Assembly: GCA_014885115.2 (NCBI GenBank)
Contig: WKLE02000110.1
Coordinates: 8,835-72,834 of the forward strand
Length of the DNA stretch: 64,000 nt
Reading direction: 5' to 3'
Source: Asterionellopsis glacialis
Lineage: Eukaryota > Bacillariophyta > Plagiogrammaphyceae > Rhaphoneidales > Asterionellopsidaceae
Below the pieces are notes generated by a model, which saw only the letters and a program-made list of their open reading frames with translations, was not told the origin of the DNA and ran no database searches. Each line of letters begins with the position of its first letter. Position 1 is the stretch's first letter. Shown here piece after piece: positions 51,920 through 62,317 of the stretch. Position numbers and translations under genes: made by a program.

Positions 51920-52182
51920 ATCATCATTTGGCGTCATTGTTTTTTGGTGTCTTCTTTCCTGTGTTGGTTGATTAAAAATGGGATTTGACTGATCTGTCTT
52001 GACTCTGGGGTAAATGTTGTTGTGTTGGAGTGTACCTGTTTGTTTGAATGTAATCCAAGAAAAAAAGGACTCTTTCTGTAAAATGAAGAAGATTGATCTA
52101 ATATGAAAATTAAATGAAGAAAGAGTAAAGTAGTTAGTTTAAGTTTTAATAAAAATAATTAGGAATATTGGTTATTTGTCAG

Positions 52183-52331
52183 GGAAAACACACGTGCCAG
52201 CAACAACACCTCTAGTGACAACACAACCATGATGATGGAGCAATAACCAGCAATGAAAAACATAAAAAATAGATAAGGCATAGCACACTATTGTAAAATG
52301 AAAAGAGTATTGAATCAATGGAAAGTTGATT
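52183..52331 (-). repeat. Right arm of an inverted repeat pair
   Basis: Reverse complement of the 51018-51173 arm with about three-quarters of positions matching in the conserved blocks. The two arms enclose about 1.0 kb. Confidence 0.7.
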
Positions 52332-52388
52332 ATCTGTTGTTCTACTTCTTGAGTGAATGAAACACAACATAATATTCGTACAAGCGAC

Positions 52389-52440
52389 AACTATGAGCAT
52401 ACCCATCTTGCAGGAACTATGAGCATACCCATCTTGCAGG
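52389..52440. repeat. Perfect tandem duplication of 26 bp
   Basis: AACTATGAGCATACCCATCT plus TGCAGG occurs at 52389-52414 and again at 52415-52440 without mismatch. Confidence 0.9.
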
Positions 52441-52860
52441 AAAAAAGGCACAATTTTTCTTGTTGCCCAGTTATTCTACTTTCAAAACGAGGTAATCGAA
52501 ATTTTTATGGCATCGATATTATGTTCTGGTGTTTTCCCGTGTCATCTTCTGTTTTATGCTTTGTCCTTGCCTCGTTAGATGGAGATGGTCAAATTGGAAA
52601 TTGGAAATTACAGTTTGTATGTAAATAGCATCCTGCGTCGTACGAGTAGAGGGAGTTCGACTCGATCGAATCAAAATCGCATTTTTGAAATATTTTGGCG
52701 AGCATTCCTGGAAGCGAACACCAAACCCGCAGACAGTTTTCCGTTTTTTCTGTCTTTATAGAAGTAGCGTAGCTCTCTATCATCGGCCATCATATTTTTC
52801 ATTTTCTCGTTTCCCAAGGACGATCTCAACGCCCATCACCCATTTATTTATTCTCTCACG

Positions 52861-53631
52861 ATGAGCTCATACGTAGCACCGACGTCGGCAAATGCGGGGC
52901 TTGGCAGTGTATTGTCACCACAAAATGTTTCGGAGGCAGGAAATTTCGCAAAGCAAAGGGCAGCAGAATTTCGACAGAACCTAAATGAGGGTAGTTGGTC
53001 ACTTCGCGTTCTCGCCTTGCTTGGGGCAGTTGCCATGATGGCGGTATCTGTCATTGGTATTGCCGCAGATCTTGTCCGTCTTAATTGGATTTCCGCGATA
53101 TTCGAAGTGTACTGCTTCATTTTGGGTATTGTTATCATCATTCTTGAGTATGGACAACAACTGAGTTGCTTCGGTAGGATGGAATCCAGTCTATACAAAA
53201 ATGCACTTTTCCTCAAATACGTCTGGGGACGTGGACTTTTGTATTTCGTTGCAGGTACTCTTGAGCTTTCTCAGCGTACTTTCATTGATATTTGCATCGG
53301 TTTGTACGTTTGCTTTGTCGGTGTCACATTTATTTTGGTTGGTCGAAGTGCAGCTAGCAAAATGGCAGAAGCCAGAAGATCAACCGTGACATCGGAACAA
53401 ATGCAAGAAAAATTTGCTATTGCGGATGTTGATGGCAAAGGTGCTCTGACCAATGATCAATTTGCGTCCTTGACTAAGCAGCTAGGTTTGGATCTTACAC
53501 GTAGAGAAACTGAGTCAGCATTCATTCAGCTTGATTGTGACAGAAGTGGACGGGTTAGCTACGAGACTGTGATGTATTGGTGGAACAATGAAGCATCCGA
53601 AACTGATGACTTTCAAGTCGTTGTCATGTAA
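52861..53631 (+). CDS. COPI-associated / TVP15-like membrane protein with C-terminal EF-hand pair
   Basis: Single exon, 256 aa, ATG at 52861. Residues about 45-165 form four helices with the pattern of the COPI-associated family (yeast Tvp15): SLRVLALLGAVAMMAVSVIG, IFEVYCFILGIVIIILEYG, YVWGRGLLYFVAGTLELSQ, IGLYVCFVGVTFILVGRSA. The usual family protein ends about here. A further 75 residues give two EF-hand loops: DVDGKGALTNDQF and DCDRSGRVSYETV. Both keep the first Asp residues, but position 12 is Gln and Thr instead of Glu, so Ca2+ binding may be weak. It probably sits in Golgi membranes, with the EF-hands in the cytosol (inference). Confidence 0.85.
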   Translation: MSSYVAPTSANAGLGSVLSPQNVSEAGNFAKQRAAEFRQNLNEGSWSLRVLALLGAVAMMAVSVIGIAADLVRLNWISAIFEVYCFILGIVIIILEYGQQLSCFGRMESSLYKNALFLKYVWGRGLLYFVAGTLELSQRTFIDICIGLYVCFVGVTFILVGRSAASKMAEARRSTVTSEQMQEKFAIADVDGKGALTNDQFASLTKQLGLDLTRRETESAFIQLDCDRSGRVSYETVMYWWNNEASETDDFQVVVM

Positions 53632-53864
53632 AAATACGTTGTCGCAGCAGAGCATTCATGAGTAAATATTGTGTACAATTTTAGCGTTGGTGATTATGCG
53701 TTCTACATATTCAAGTAAATTAAAATAATCGAATATTACTGTGTTAGCGAGTCCATCTCTGAAGCTAACGTCCACCAAGCAGGCTTGATTTTTAGGTCTC
53801 CCTGTATAGATGCACAGACTGACAGCATTCAATTTGTCGTTATTACCATCAAAATTTAAATGAG

Positions 53865-54500
53865 TTATTTGATCATCTTCTTTAATAATTTGATCATAGC
53901 GATCAGGGCCTCATGCGTTGGAGGTTCCCATTTTCCACCTGACTGTTTATAATGAGCAACAGCGAGGTCCTTGGAGTTCTTATTCGCGTAATCTCTCAGC
54001 TTTTTACGAGTTTTTGAACATCCATTTCTGTTCTCCTTTTGTCGTTCAAAGTACCCCTTTGTTGGTTCAAGGAGGTCCATGTATCTAATGATAGCATCGA
54101 TGGACGATTGCATCACATCAGGCATCGGTATATCTACGCCTTCCACTTGCTTTTCCGTTCTTCTTTGTTTCTTGGTCTCATGTTTTCTTGCTACCGGTAC
54201 TTCGTCGTCGTCTTCGTCATCCTTAATTTCGATTACAGGTACTTCCACTTCTTCTTTGGTCTTGCGTTTTTTCTTTTGCATCCAGTGTAATCTACCTTTT
54301 TCTTCCTCTCTTGTAAGATTAAACCACCCATGGGTGCCATCATCAAAAATAATGTTATGCATTTCGGTTTCTTGACCTGTCACTTGGTCTCGCTGCATAT
54401 TTATTTTATGAATTTTTCCCGTAAGATAGTCCGGTAGTCCTCCTTTCAAGCTCAATTTGAGCTCGACACGTTCACCGACTACCTCCTTTTTGTATACCAT
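53865..54500 (-). CDS. Unknown protein with Tudor-like N-terminus, tandem paralog A
   Basis: 211 aa, ATG at 54498-54500. The N-terminal 75 residues form a small beta-rich unit: VVGERVELKLSLKGGLPDYLTG, then HNIIFDDGTHGWFNLTREEEKG, like Tudor/chromo-type barrels, and end in RLHW. An acidic/basic spacer follows. The C-terminal domain (about 125-211) has SSIDAIIRYMDLLEPTKGYFER, NRNGCSKTRKKLRDYA and HEALIAMIKLLKKMIK. The same two domains occur in the neighbour at 55070-55888. Nucleic-acid or histone binding is possible. No exact family recognised. Confidence 0.75.
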   Translation of the reverse strand: MVYKKEVVGERVELKLSLKGGLPDYLTGKIHKINMQRDQVTGQETEMHNIIFDDGTHGWFNLTREEEKGRLHWMQKKKRKTKEEVEVPVIEIKDDEDDDEVPVARKHETKKQRRTEKQVEGVDIPMPDVMQSSIDAIIRYMDLLEPTKGYFERQKENRNGCSKTRKKLRDYANKNSKDLAVAHYKQSGGKWEPPTHEALIAMIKLLKKMIK

Positions 54501-55031
54501 TATTGTCAGATAAATATAATTTTGAGAGGAATTCCAAAACTGAAAATTGGGTGTTGAGCTCTTATATCCATTACGCTATGCATGTTCGAAAAACGAAAGA
54601 AAAGAATTCTTCGTTTGCATGTGTTTCAAAGAACAAGAAGAAAGCAGTAGAAAAAGACACACAATTTTGCTGATTTTTTGTTGTCTCTTCCGTTTGGTGT
54701 CAACATTCTCTGCCAGCCACGCTTATTGCTGCCCGCCGGCGGCATTATCTATCATTTTTGTTTTTCAAGTGTAAGGTACATGTAATTCGACCTGCTTGAA
54801 GTATCTTACCTCTATGGGTAGCGTGCACCCTCTACTATTATTTAATATAGTCTCTGGTCCTTTAGAGGACAACATGCATAGCCCTAATATCTTCATAAAG
54901 ATGTTTGGCTAGTCATACTGTACAGCTGTAGTCGTCTCGTAGGAGACAAAAATCACAAACCTTCTCCGTATGAAAGGGTTGTGAGCATCGACCAGGCATG
55001 TGATGTTTCAACATTGAAGCACGCTTACTAA
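54501..55031. other. Intergenic region between the tandem paralogs
   Basis: 531 bp. It has CCTTTAGAGGACAAC- and TCGTCTCGTAGGAGAC-type words like other intergenic blocks. No gene. Confidence 0.45.
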
Positions 55032-55069
55032 TTACTTGATTGGTGTCTTTATAAGCTCAATCAGGGCTC

Positions 55070-55888
55070 TCAAAACCTCGTGGTTACCTCCCATTTATTT
55101 TTCTTGCACCAATGAGCAGTGGCGGGATCATCAGGATTCTTTCTTGCGTAAGCTCGTAACTTTCCACGTGTTTTAGAACATTCGTTGCGGTTATCTTTTT
55201 GACGGTCGAAGTAACGTTTTGATGGTTCAAGGTGGTCCATATACTTTATGATAGCTGTGATACTGGTGGGCATCACATCAGGATCAGGTATATCCTCCTC
55301 GGTAGAAGAAAATTCTTCCTCTGTACTTTCATCATAACAACTGTAATTCTGCGCACTATCCTCTTCGACTACACTTTCATCATGACAACCATGTATCTGC
55401 TGCGCACTTTCTTTATTGATTGGTTCCATTTTCACGTACTTGGCGTTCCTTTGTTTTCTGGTAGCCTGGTGCTTCTTTTTACTAAGTTCGTCTTGTTCCG
55501 TTTTCACCTTCATTTTCCACTTCTTTTTAGCCTGGTCCTTGCATTCAAGTCTATGATGTCGATCCTTTTTAACCGGCATTCTTCGTGAAGCATTTTTCCT
55601 GTTGGGTAATGCTCCTTGTTCAGACTTAACTTTTGTGCTCCTCGTGGTTTCATCTATCCATTTTAATCTACCCTTTGTTTCTTCCTTTGTAAGATCAAAC
55701 CATTCTGATTCACTGTTATCAAACTTGATATAATGCGTTGCGATAATTTGACTACAATTTTCTTCATCTGATAGCTTCAATTTCATCTCATGAATAGTCC
55801 CTATTAAATACGCTGGAAGTCCACCTCCTCCTTGCATGCCGTTAACGGACAGCTCCACGCGTTTGCCAAGTACTTCATCATTGTACAT
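55070..55888 (-). CDS. Unknown protein with Tudor-like N-terminus, tandem paralog B, C-terminus frameshifted
   Basis: 272 aa from the ATG at 55886-55888 (MYNDEVLGKRVEL), which aligns with the start of paralog A. The frame is open upstream without an ATG. The N-terminal unit (GLPAYLIGTIHEM, FDNSESEWFDLTKEETKGRLKW) and C-terminal domain (TSITAIIKYMDHLEPSKRYFDR, NRNECSKTRGKLRAYARKN) match paralog A at about 60 percent by eye, with a longer charged spacer. It ends KWEVTTRF. In another frame from 55084 to 55032 the DNA reads GNHEVLRALIELIKTPIK then stop, which matches paralog A's own tail. So a 1- or 2-nt indel cuts off the last 17 or so residues. Confidence 0.75.
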   Translation of the reverse strand: MYNDEVLGKRVELSVNGMQGGGGLPAYLIGTIHEMKLKLSDEENCSQIIATHYIKFDNSESEWFDLTKEETKGRLKWIDETTRSTKVKSEQGALPNRKNASRRMPVKKDRHHRLECKDQAKKKWKMKVKTEQDELSKKKHQATRKQRNAKYVKMEPINKESAQQIHGCHDESVVEEDSAQNYSCYDESTEEEFSSTEEDIPDPDVMPTSITAIIKYMDHLEPSKRYFDRQKDNRNECSKTRGKLRAYARKNPDDPATAHWCKKNKWEVTTRF

Positions 55889-56488
55889 CCTTTGCAGCCT
55901 GCAGCTATACTTTTTCTTTTCTTCCGTCGTTTCAAGATAAGTGTGAGCTTTCAAAGGCAACGTGTGCAAGCTTTCTTTGTTTGGGACAAATGAAGATAAA
56001 TCTGTGATGCGCTACTTGTTCTTTATTGGGTTGCGAAGACAAAATCTATCAACTATCAAGATACTTTCTCTTGCTGGCGGTTTTCCTGTGTCAGATCTGC
56101 TTTGTTTGTGTTCTTTTGGGGAATCAAACGAGTTCCAGACTCCCCCCGACAACAGAGAAAAACACTCTAGTAGGTATTAATACTGACTTCACAAGTTGGC
56201 GGCTCCAAGCATGCACGCCGCGCCAGATGAAGCGGCGCGGCGGCATCCTCACCAAAAAAACTGCTCCCAGGGTTTTTGTTCAGGCTGTCTCCCAAAGGTA
56301 CATTTCTCGAAAAGGAGTGGGCGCGCCAAATCTTGCTTCATTGTTTTTTTCCTTCTGTTCGTTGGTCTTTGTCCTGCTCTTGACATCCATCCTTCTGGAA
56401 GAGTTATTGCTGCATTGGACTTTTCATCAATAATCGATCCTTAACGTCTTCTCCAAAGCATCCTTTCAACAAGTTAGCAGTTGACTGT
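55889..56488. other. Divergent intergenic region
   Basis: 600 bp. GC-rich near 56210-56240 (GCACGCCGCGCCAGATGAAG). Two open frames here (56026-56433) are not protein-like. No gene called. Confidence 0.45.
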
Positions 56489-57364
56489 ATGCAAGCGCAT
56501 CTTGTTCTCATCTTACTATTAAGTATTGTATCATCATTTGCTTTCAGTATGAAACCATCATCGCCCTACACCTTTGAATCCCTCCACGAACAGGCAGCTT
56601 TGCTCCTCGAGGAAAAGCCATCCGATCCTCGTACGCAAGTTCTTCATCTAGGAGGACTTGTGGGTCAGTTATGCTCGTCCTTTATGAAAAATGCTCCTAT
56701 GGACCCCAAACGAGAAAAACTACCTCCAGGTGTGGAAGATAATGAACATTTCCCTCCAACGCTAGAAGATGATGAGTTTTGGTCAAAATCCTCCACTGCA
56801 AAGGATGAAATAGCCGATGCATGTTCATCCTTAATGTTTGGGCTGACCGTTGCTTCGACTGTATGCGGTATTGATATTCATGCCTCTATCCTGAAAAAGA
56901 TGGAACTTAACGGAAGGAAGTACCCAGTTGAACTTTGCAAGGGTAAAAGTGGGAAGTACACAGCCTATTCCAACGAAACTGGTATCACCAAAACGAAGGG
57001 GCAGTCCACAGTCGATTCCCCCACCAAAGCCAAGAGTGACGATGAACACTTGAATACTCGTACCTTTCAGGGTATGATGAAACATATTCGTCATTTTGCA
57101 ATGGAGCGAAAATGGTCCAGATACCATACGCCACGGAACATTTTACTTGCTCTTATGGGTGAACTGGGAGAACTTGCAGAATTGTTCCAATGGCATGGAG
57201 ATACTGTTGAGGCTGAATTGAATGGTTGGACAGATGAAGAACGAGACCACGTTGAACAAGAATTTGCTGATGTATCGATTTATCTATTGAGGTTATGCGA
57301 TGTTTGTAACGTCGATGTTGGACAATTGGCATTGTCTCAAGCCAAGAAAGAACTGTCTTCGTAA
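56489..57364 (+). CDS. Plastid-targeted two-domain dCTP pyrophosphatase (MazG/DCTPP1-like)
   Basis: Single exon, 291 aa. The signal peptide LVLILLLSIVSS|FAFSMKPS ends in an ASAFAP-like junction (Phe17), pointing to the plastid. Two all-alpha NTP-pyrophosphatase units follow. Unit 1 (about 28-165) keeps the C-terminal signature KKMELNGRKYP but its metal helix reads LGGLVGQLCSSF instead of the E-x-x-E pattern. Unit 2 (about 193-290) is close to DCTPP1: ERKWSRYHTPRNILLALMGE, GELGELAELFQW, then EQEFADVSIYLLRL, with the acidic metal ligands present; it lacks the C-terminal KYP motif. So each half keeps what the other lost. The enzyme removes dCTP and damaged nucleotides, here probably guarding plastid DNA. 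Confidence 0.85.
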   Translation: MQAHLVLILLLSIVSSFAFSMKPSSPYTFESLHEQAALLLEEKPSDPRTQVLHLGGLVGQLCSSFMKNAPMDPKREKLPPGVEDNEHFPPTLEDDEFWSKSSTAKDEIADACSSLMFGLTVASTVCGIDIHASILKKMELNGRKYPVELCKGKSGKYTAYSNETGITKTKGQSTVDSPTKAKSDDEHLNTRTFQGMMKHIRHFAMERKWSRYHTPRNILLALMGELGELAELFQWHGDTVEAELNGWTDEERDHVEQEFADVSIYLLRLCDVCNVDVGQLALSQAKKELSS

Positions 57365-57613
57365 GTCGGTGATTCGTTAAAATTAATATGTATTTTTTAA
57401 GAAGAGGTGTTTAAGATAAAAATATTTTGAAGGGTACATTATAATGTAGTCCAAAACATCCCTTCTGATCGCTTTCATTTCCTTGTACAGACGGTACATG
57501 AATTTCGAGTCCTATGCAATGCTGACAGTATTTTGTATTTTCGTGACCTTTCGTTCCCTACATTCAAGCACAACTACATCAAAGACGATCTTGTTTTGTT
57601 ACAGAGCAGCTTT

Positions 57614-59756
57614 TTACTCTTCCTTTTCATGAATATCAACTGCGCCTTGGTTGTTCATGAGAACTTCAACCTCATCTTCCACCTTCTCCACTGGATGTTG
57701 GAACATGGGCAAATTTTCAATTGTCTTGCCAACTTGGAATTCATCGACATGTACTATCTCATCAGAAGAAGGTGCTGCTTCTGGGGTGGGTGTGACATCA
57801 TGTGATTCAACGTCAACGATATCAGAATGATGCCTCATTTGGCGTTTGAGAGCCTCGTGGTCACCGGTTCGGTGTAATCGACCGTGACTCTTCGTAGCAA
57901 TATTGGTTAGCAATACTTGCTTATTGGCTTGTTCAAAACGATGGCAGATTCCCTGAATGGCAGCCACAGCGGAATGGTCAATGATGAGTGCATCCTTGAA
58001 ATCCACAACAACCATATCAGGGTCGTTGCCTACATTAAACATATTGACAAATTTACGTGTCGAAGAGAAAAAGATAGCACCCTTCATGTGAACATATTTT
58101 ACGCCACTGTGCTCCTCATCATTGATGACCAAATCCTTGTAGATAATGTCAGCCTCGACATGTGCTCCAGAATCCCAAGCATGAACCAGTGCACTGAAGA
58201 CAATTCCCACACCGATTGCAACGGCCAAGTTGAAGAATACCGCAATGAGTGTCACCAAAAGAATGGCCACAGAATCACTTAGTCGTCCATAACGAAGAAT
58301 CACAAATGTCTTCCACTGGAAGGTTGAGAGAACCACCATGAACAAGACTCCCGTCAATGTCGAAACGGGTAATAAGTTGATGAAGGAACTGAGACCGACA
58401 ATAAAGAGCAACATGAAGATACCTGACATACTGGAACTGATTCGATGACGAGCACCATTCATAATGTTGATCGTAGATTGTCCAATCATGGCATCACCAC
58501 CCATGGCAGAGAAAAGTCCACAAACCAAGTTGGCCAATCCTTGAGCAAAGAGTTCTTGATTGGAATCCGAGATTTCTGGTACAGTATCAGTAATTTCATT
58601 ACACGCTTGCAAAGTCAAGACAGACTCGACACCTCCAATGATGGCAAGCGTGATTGCAAATTCGAACATGGTGCTTACAGTTGTTGAATCGGATGGGATA
58701 GCAGGCCAATCAAATTTGGGAAGATTACCCTTAATTGGTGCTGTTTCTTCGACCGTACGGGTCGCCACATTAAATGCTTCCCGGAAGAGGGTGTGTTCCA
58801 ATAAAGTACCAACCAACAATCCCATGAGCGAAGCTGGAATCCACTTTCCAAACTTTGGAACCTTGGGCCAAAATTTCATAATGGCCATACAAAGAGCCAC
58901 ATGGATTAAACTTAGGATGACTTGCCAAAAATGATCTTGGAATGTCAACCATTTACGTTGTTCCAAGGTACACTCAATGAACAGTGGCTGCTCGTCACAG
59001 TATTGAAAAGCTGGAAGTTGTGCCATAAAAATAATGATTGCCAACCCATTCATAAATCCGATGAGTCCAGTTTCAGGAATCAAACGAACCACTTTGGCTA
59101 AACGCAACCATGCCATACCAATCTGCATCAATCCACAAACAAACATGGTCATATACAAAACATTTAGACGTTCTTTGGTTGAAAGATGCTTGATGGGACC
59201 ATCGTCTGAAGTCAAATCCGCTACGACTACTGCCAAAGCTCCAGCAGCACCTGAAAATAACAGAATAAATGGGTGAGAAGGAGTATTTTGAAAGAAAAAA
59301 TCAGACTGTGCTTTAATGAAACGTACCGGAAATCATTCCTGGTTTTCCACCAGTAATTCCTGTGATGAGCGCCATCCAGAATGTGGCTTGAAGACCACTC
59401 AGAGGTGGTACTCCAGCAACGAAACTGAATGCAATCGATTCTGGAACTTGCATAATGGCAACCGTAAACCCACTAATGATTTCACTAAAGAGAACTCTTG
59501 GATTCTCCCGGTAATACGTGTAGGTCTCAGCCATGAAATTCATGCTCCATGAGGGAAATCCAAGAATGCCCTGCGTGGCGACTTTGGCTTCTCCAGCAAC
59601 CACACCTCCAGCCCATCGTCCAACTTGTGGAATAAATGCTAAAAAGGGATCACGTTGTACAGTGGGCAATTTGCTGTCGCTGTCCTCCGTTGAATCGTAT
59701 TCCGAAGAATTCTTTCTCGGTTCGACAGCCCCCGGAGATTCTGTAGATGTCTCCAT
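57614..59756 (-). CDS. SulP/SLC26 family anion transporter with STAS domain
   Basis: Two exons, 59756-59327 and 59250-57614, with a 76-bp GT-AG intron (59251-59326, phase 1), give 688 aa. The hydrophilic N-terminus (1-60) is followed by about 11-12 membrane segments, starting FSEIISGFTVAIMQVPESIAFSF and PLSGLQATFWMALITGITGGKPG. The family motif continues after the splice (MISGAAGALAVVVADL). Other markers are PETGLIGFMNGLAIIIFMAQ and LFSAMGGDAMIGQSTINIMNG. A C-terminal STAS domain (about 535-625) includes MKGAIFFSSTRKF and VVVDFKDALIIDHSAVAAI. Members carry sulfate, bicarbonate or other anions, often with Na+ or H+. The substrate cannot be told. The tail is acidic. Confidence 0.93.
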
Positions 59757-61927
59757 GATGCTCTGTTTAACTTTTCACACTATGAAAGGCGATGAAACAC
59801 AACAACTAAAAAGGAAAAAGAGGAAAGAGAATGAATTGTACTGTTCTATTGTTGCTCTGGTGTACGAGCCTGTAAACTTCTCCGTCATACAATGACCTAC
59901 GAGCTGTGGGAAAGAGGCTTGCTTGCTATCAGGACCTGCCTCGGCGTACAGCTAGTACTAAGAGCAACAGTAACTGTAGATGTAGTATTGTGTATCGTAG
60001 ACCTATTGTGGCAGATAAAATTACGTACGTTCTCGTCATCAACCACAGAACTTCTCTAAAAACAACAATGAAAACTTTTTTGAAAATCTCGTTAAGTAAT
60101 GATGGCGTATTTTTTTCCTCTTTTTTTGATAAAGAATTTGGGACCTACTGTACCAGGTACCAAGTCACGAACAAAGAGCGAGTGGAAAGCACCCATTGCT
60201 ATTATTATATATCATTCATGTCCATTCATTTTTTGCTTACAGAGTAATAATATATATATTATAAGAGCTGCTTTTCAACATTTTGCTTTTTAACTCATCT
60301 GAGATTCTTAGTAAACTCGCCAAAAAATAAAAATTTTTATAAATACTGTACACACTACATCAAAGATATGGACCATGATGTACCATTATGTAAAGTATGT
60401 AGTATTTGGAACTTGTAACCAAGACTCTTTATTTTTTAATCACTGGCTGTCGAGCTGACTATCAATATTATGTATCTCTCTGTCTGTCAACTCTACGAAA
60501 ATAATAAGCAGAGCAATCGTTCATTCTGGCCGCTATCATACATCCTACGGTACCCTGTCTTGCATGCCGTTCTTAGCTTGCCCAGTCTTGGAATCGAAGA
60601 CACATGGCGAGCGAGCAAGCAGGCAAAGGGTTGTGAAGGTTCGGCGCCGTGCCTTGTGCTACGAATGGACAGGGATACTAACTAGGCCTACAGGTACTGT
60701 ACCTAGTACAGGTAGGTACCCAGGTACCTGATACGATACCCGAACAGGTTCTTATTCATACTTTCTGTCTGTTTGCTACTTGTTGATAGGTTATCCTCGG
60801 GAGTCTCTTTGACCCCACCAGACAGGCAGAAGCTTTTGATGGGTAGAAAACAAATACTCCGTATAATTGAAGTAAGTCCTACCGTTACTGGGCTTTTACA
60901 CGTAGTCGTGCCTGGGTATCAGCAGGTACTGTACTTACAAGAGGAATTGTGACGTGTAACTTGCGTTATCTAAAAAACCGTAGGACTACTCGTACCAGGT
61001 ACTGGTAGATACTATGATCTATCCAGAGACTACCAGGTACAGTACACCGGTTGGACACGGTGGCCAACATAAGATTTTTCACTATGGGCTTATTAAAGTA
61101 AATGATGATGACGTTCCAACTTCACTTTTTGCTGTCGAAACAGAAATTATTGGTTTTCGCGAACGTTTTTGGAATGGATTATTCCGATTTTCTTAATTAT
61201 AGGAATAATGGGGTTAGAAATTCGGGTCTCAAAGTTTCTAAAAACGCTATATTAAAAAAAGAGATGATCATGTGTGACGTACTTCATCTTGTACATGTAT
61301 ATGTTCGTTACAAAACTTACGCAGAAGTACAATATGGAGAAGCAAAATAATGGGTTCCATGACCCATTATAACCTCTCTTTCGAAGGAGTGAAACAACTC
61401 TTTTGATCATCGGCGGCGACCGTCTCACCTCTCATCTCCCTTGACAACACCCTTGATTTTGATTTCATCCCCTCCTCAAACAAGAAGTGAGAGCTTTGCT
61501 ATCCAACTCCCTAGACTTGGTTCGAAATGAATAAGAGATAATAACCTCATTTAGAAGAATCCTCCAGTAGAAGGAAAGTCAAAGAAGAAAGAGTTCGCAA
61601 CTAAAAATTCTGGTGTGGTAATCTATATTTCGGTGTCTATGTTAAAAACTAAGTATGATCTCTAGATTCTAATAAAAACAGTACCTTAAGATTATAGTTT
61701 TAGCAGGTCTTTTCATCACTTATTTTAATATGTTATAGCTTTCTCATTGCTGCACTAATTTCTAGCTCGTTCGTTTCTGTGCGCTGGCGATTGGAAGCGA
61801 AGCCTTCATTTTGATTCGGGGTTCGTCCTTTTCGGTTGGATTGTTCCTTCCCTTTCATCGTATGTTTCGGCCCTCTGTCAAGTCTCAACTTACTTTGTAG
61901 ATTTGAAGAAGTCAAAACTTGCTGAGG
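59757..61927. repeat. Repeat-rich intergenic region
   Basis: About 2.2 kb without a supported gene. GTAC-core clusters lie at 60146-60165, 60688-60735 (AGGTACTGTACCTAGTACAG, then GGTACCCAGGTACC), 60989-61007 and 61032-61047. A hairpin with 9-bp arms (ATAATGGGT / ACCCATTAT, 6-nt loop) is at 61347-61370. The rest is AT-rich. Confidence 0.5.
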
Positions 61928-62317
61928 TCATACATCCATATCAAAAATATCCCCATATTCAGATGAGTCCGAACCGTACATAGGTTTTAGTTTACAGGCA
62001 TCGTTATTTGAGCTGTGAAAACCCCCGGTTGAACCTTTATTCTTGCAGAGATATTTGAAGGTCGGTTGATGTGAAACATGCCCAGTCGTTACTGGTGCTT
62101 TCAAAGCCCGCGCTGCTGTTATTCTTTGGTACATATTCCATGTCAGTGAGTCATATCGTTGACAGTCATAATCTTCAGAGTGATGGCAATGTGTATCAGT
62201 CTTAGGAACGGGTATACTCATGGAAACTTTTCGTTTTGTCTCTGTACTTGCTTGATATTTATTGGCTTGTGGAAAATGCATCTTGCCTGTTGGTTTGATG
62301 TTGTATTGATGTAACAT
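61928..62317 (-). CDS. Small diatom-type protein of unknown function
   Basis: 129 aa, ATG at 62315-62317. The middle has YDSLTWNMYQRITAAR, resembling the (A/S)TWRMY-RI-AR phrase found in many small diatom proteins of unknown role. The C-terminus EYGDIFDMDV (acidic with a closing hydrophobic pair) also fits that group. Cys and His in the middle (THCHHSEDYDC) could bind metal, but this is a guess. No signal peptide. The family likeness is from memory of the pattern, not a search. Confidence 0.55.
   Translation of the reverse strand: MLHQYNIKPTGKMHFPQANKYQASTETKRKVSMSIPVPKTDTHCHHSEDYDCQRYDSLTWNMYQRITAARALKAPVTTGHVSHQPTFKYLCKNKGSTGGFHSSNNDACKLKPMYGSDSSEYGDIFDMDV

Larger units (their letters stand above)
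51920..52860. other. Intergenic region
   Basis: 941 bp. It contains the right inverted-repeat arm (52183-52331) and a perfect 26-bp tandem duplication (52389-52440). No gene seen before the start at 52861. Confidence 0.5.

Noticed and set aside
60470..61350. Short plus-strand frames near the GTAC clusters
   Set aside because: 60-82 codons, unbiased composition, interrupted by repeat words.
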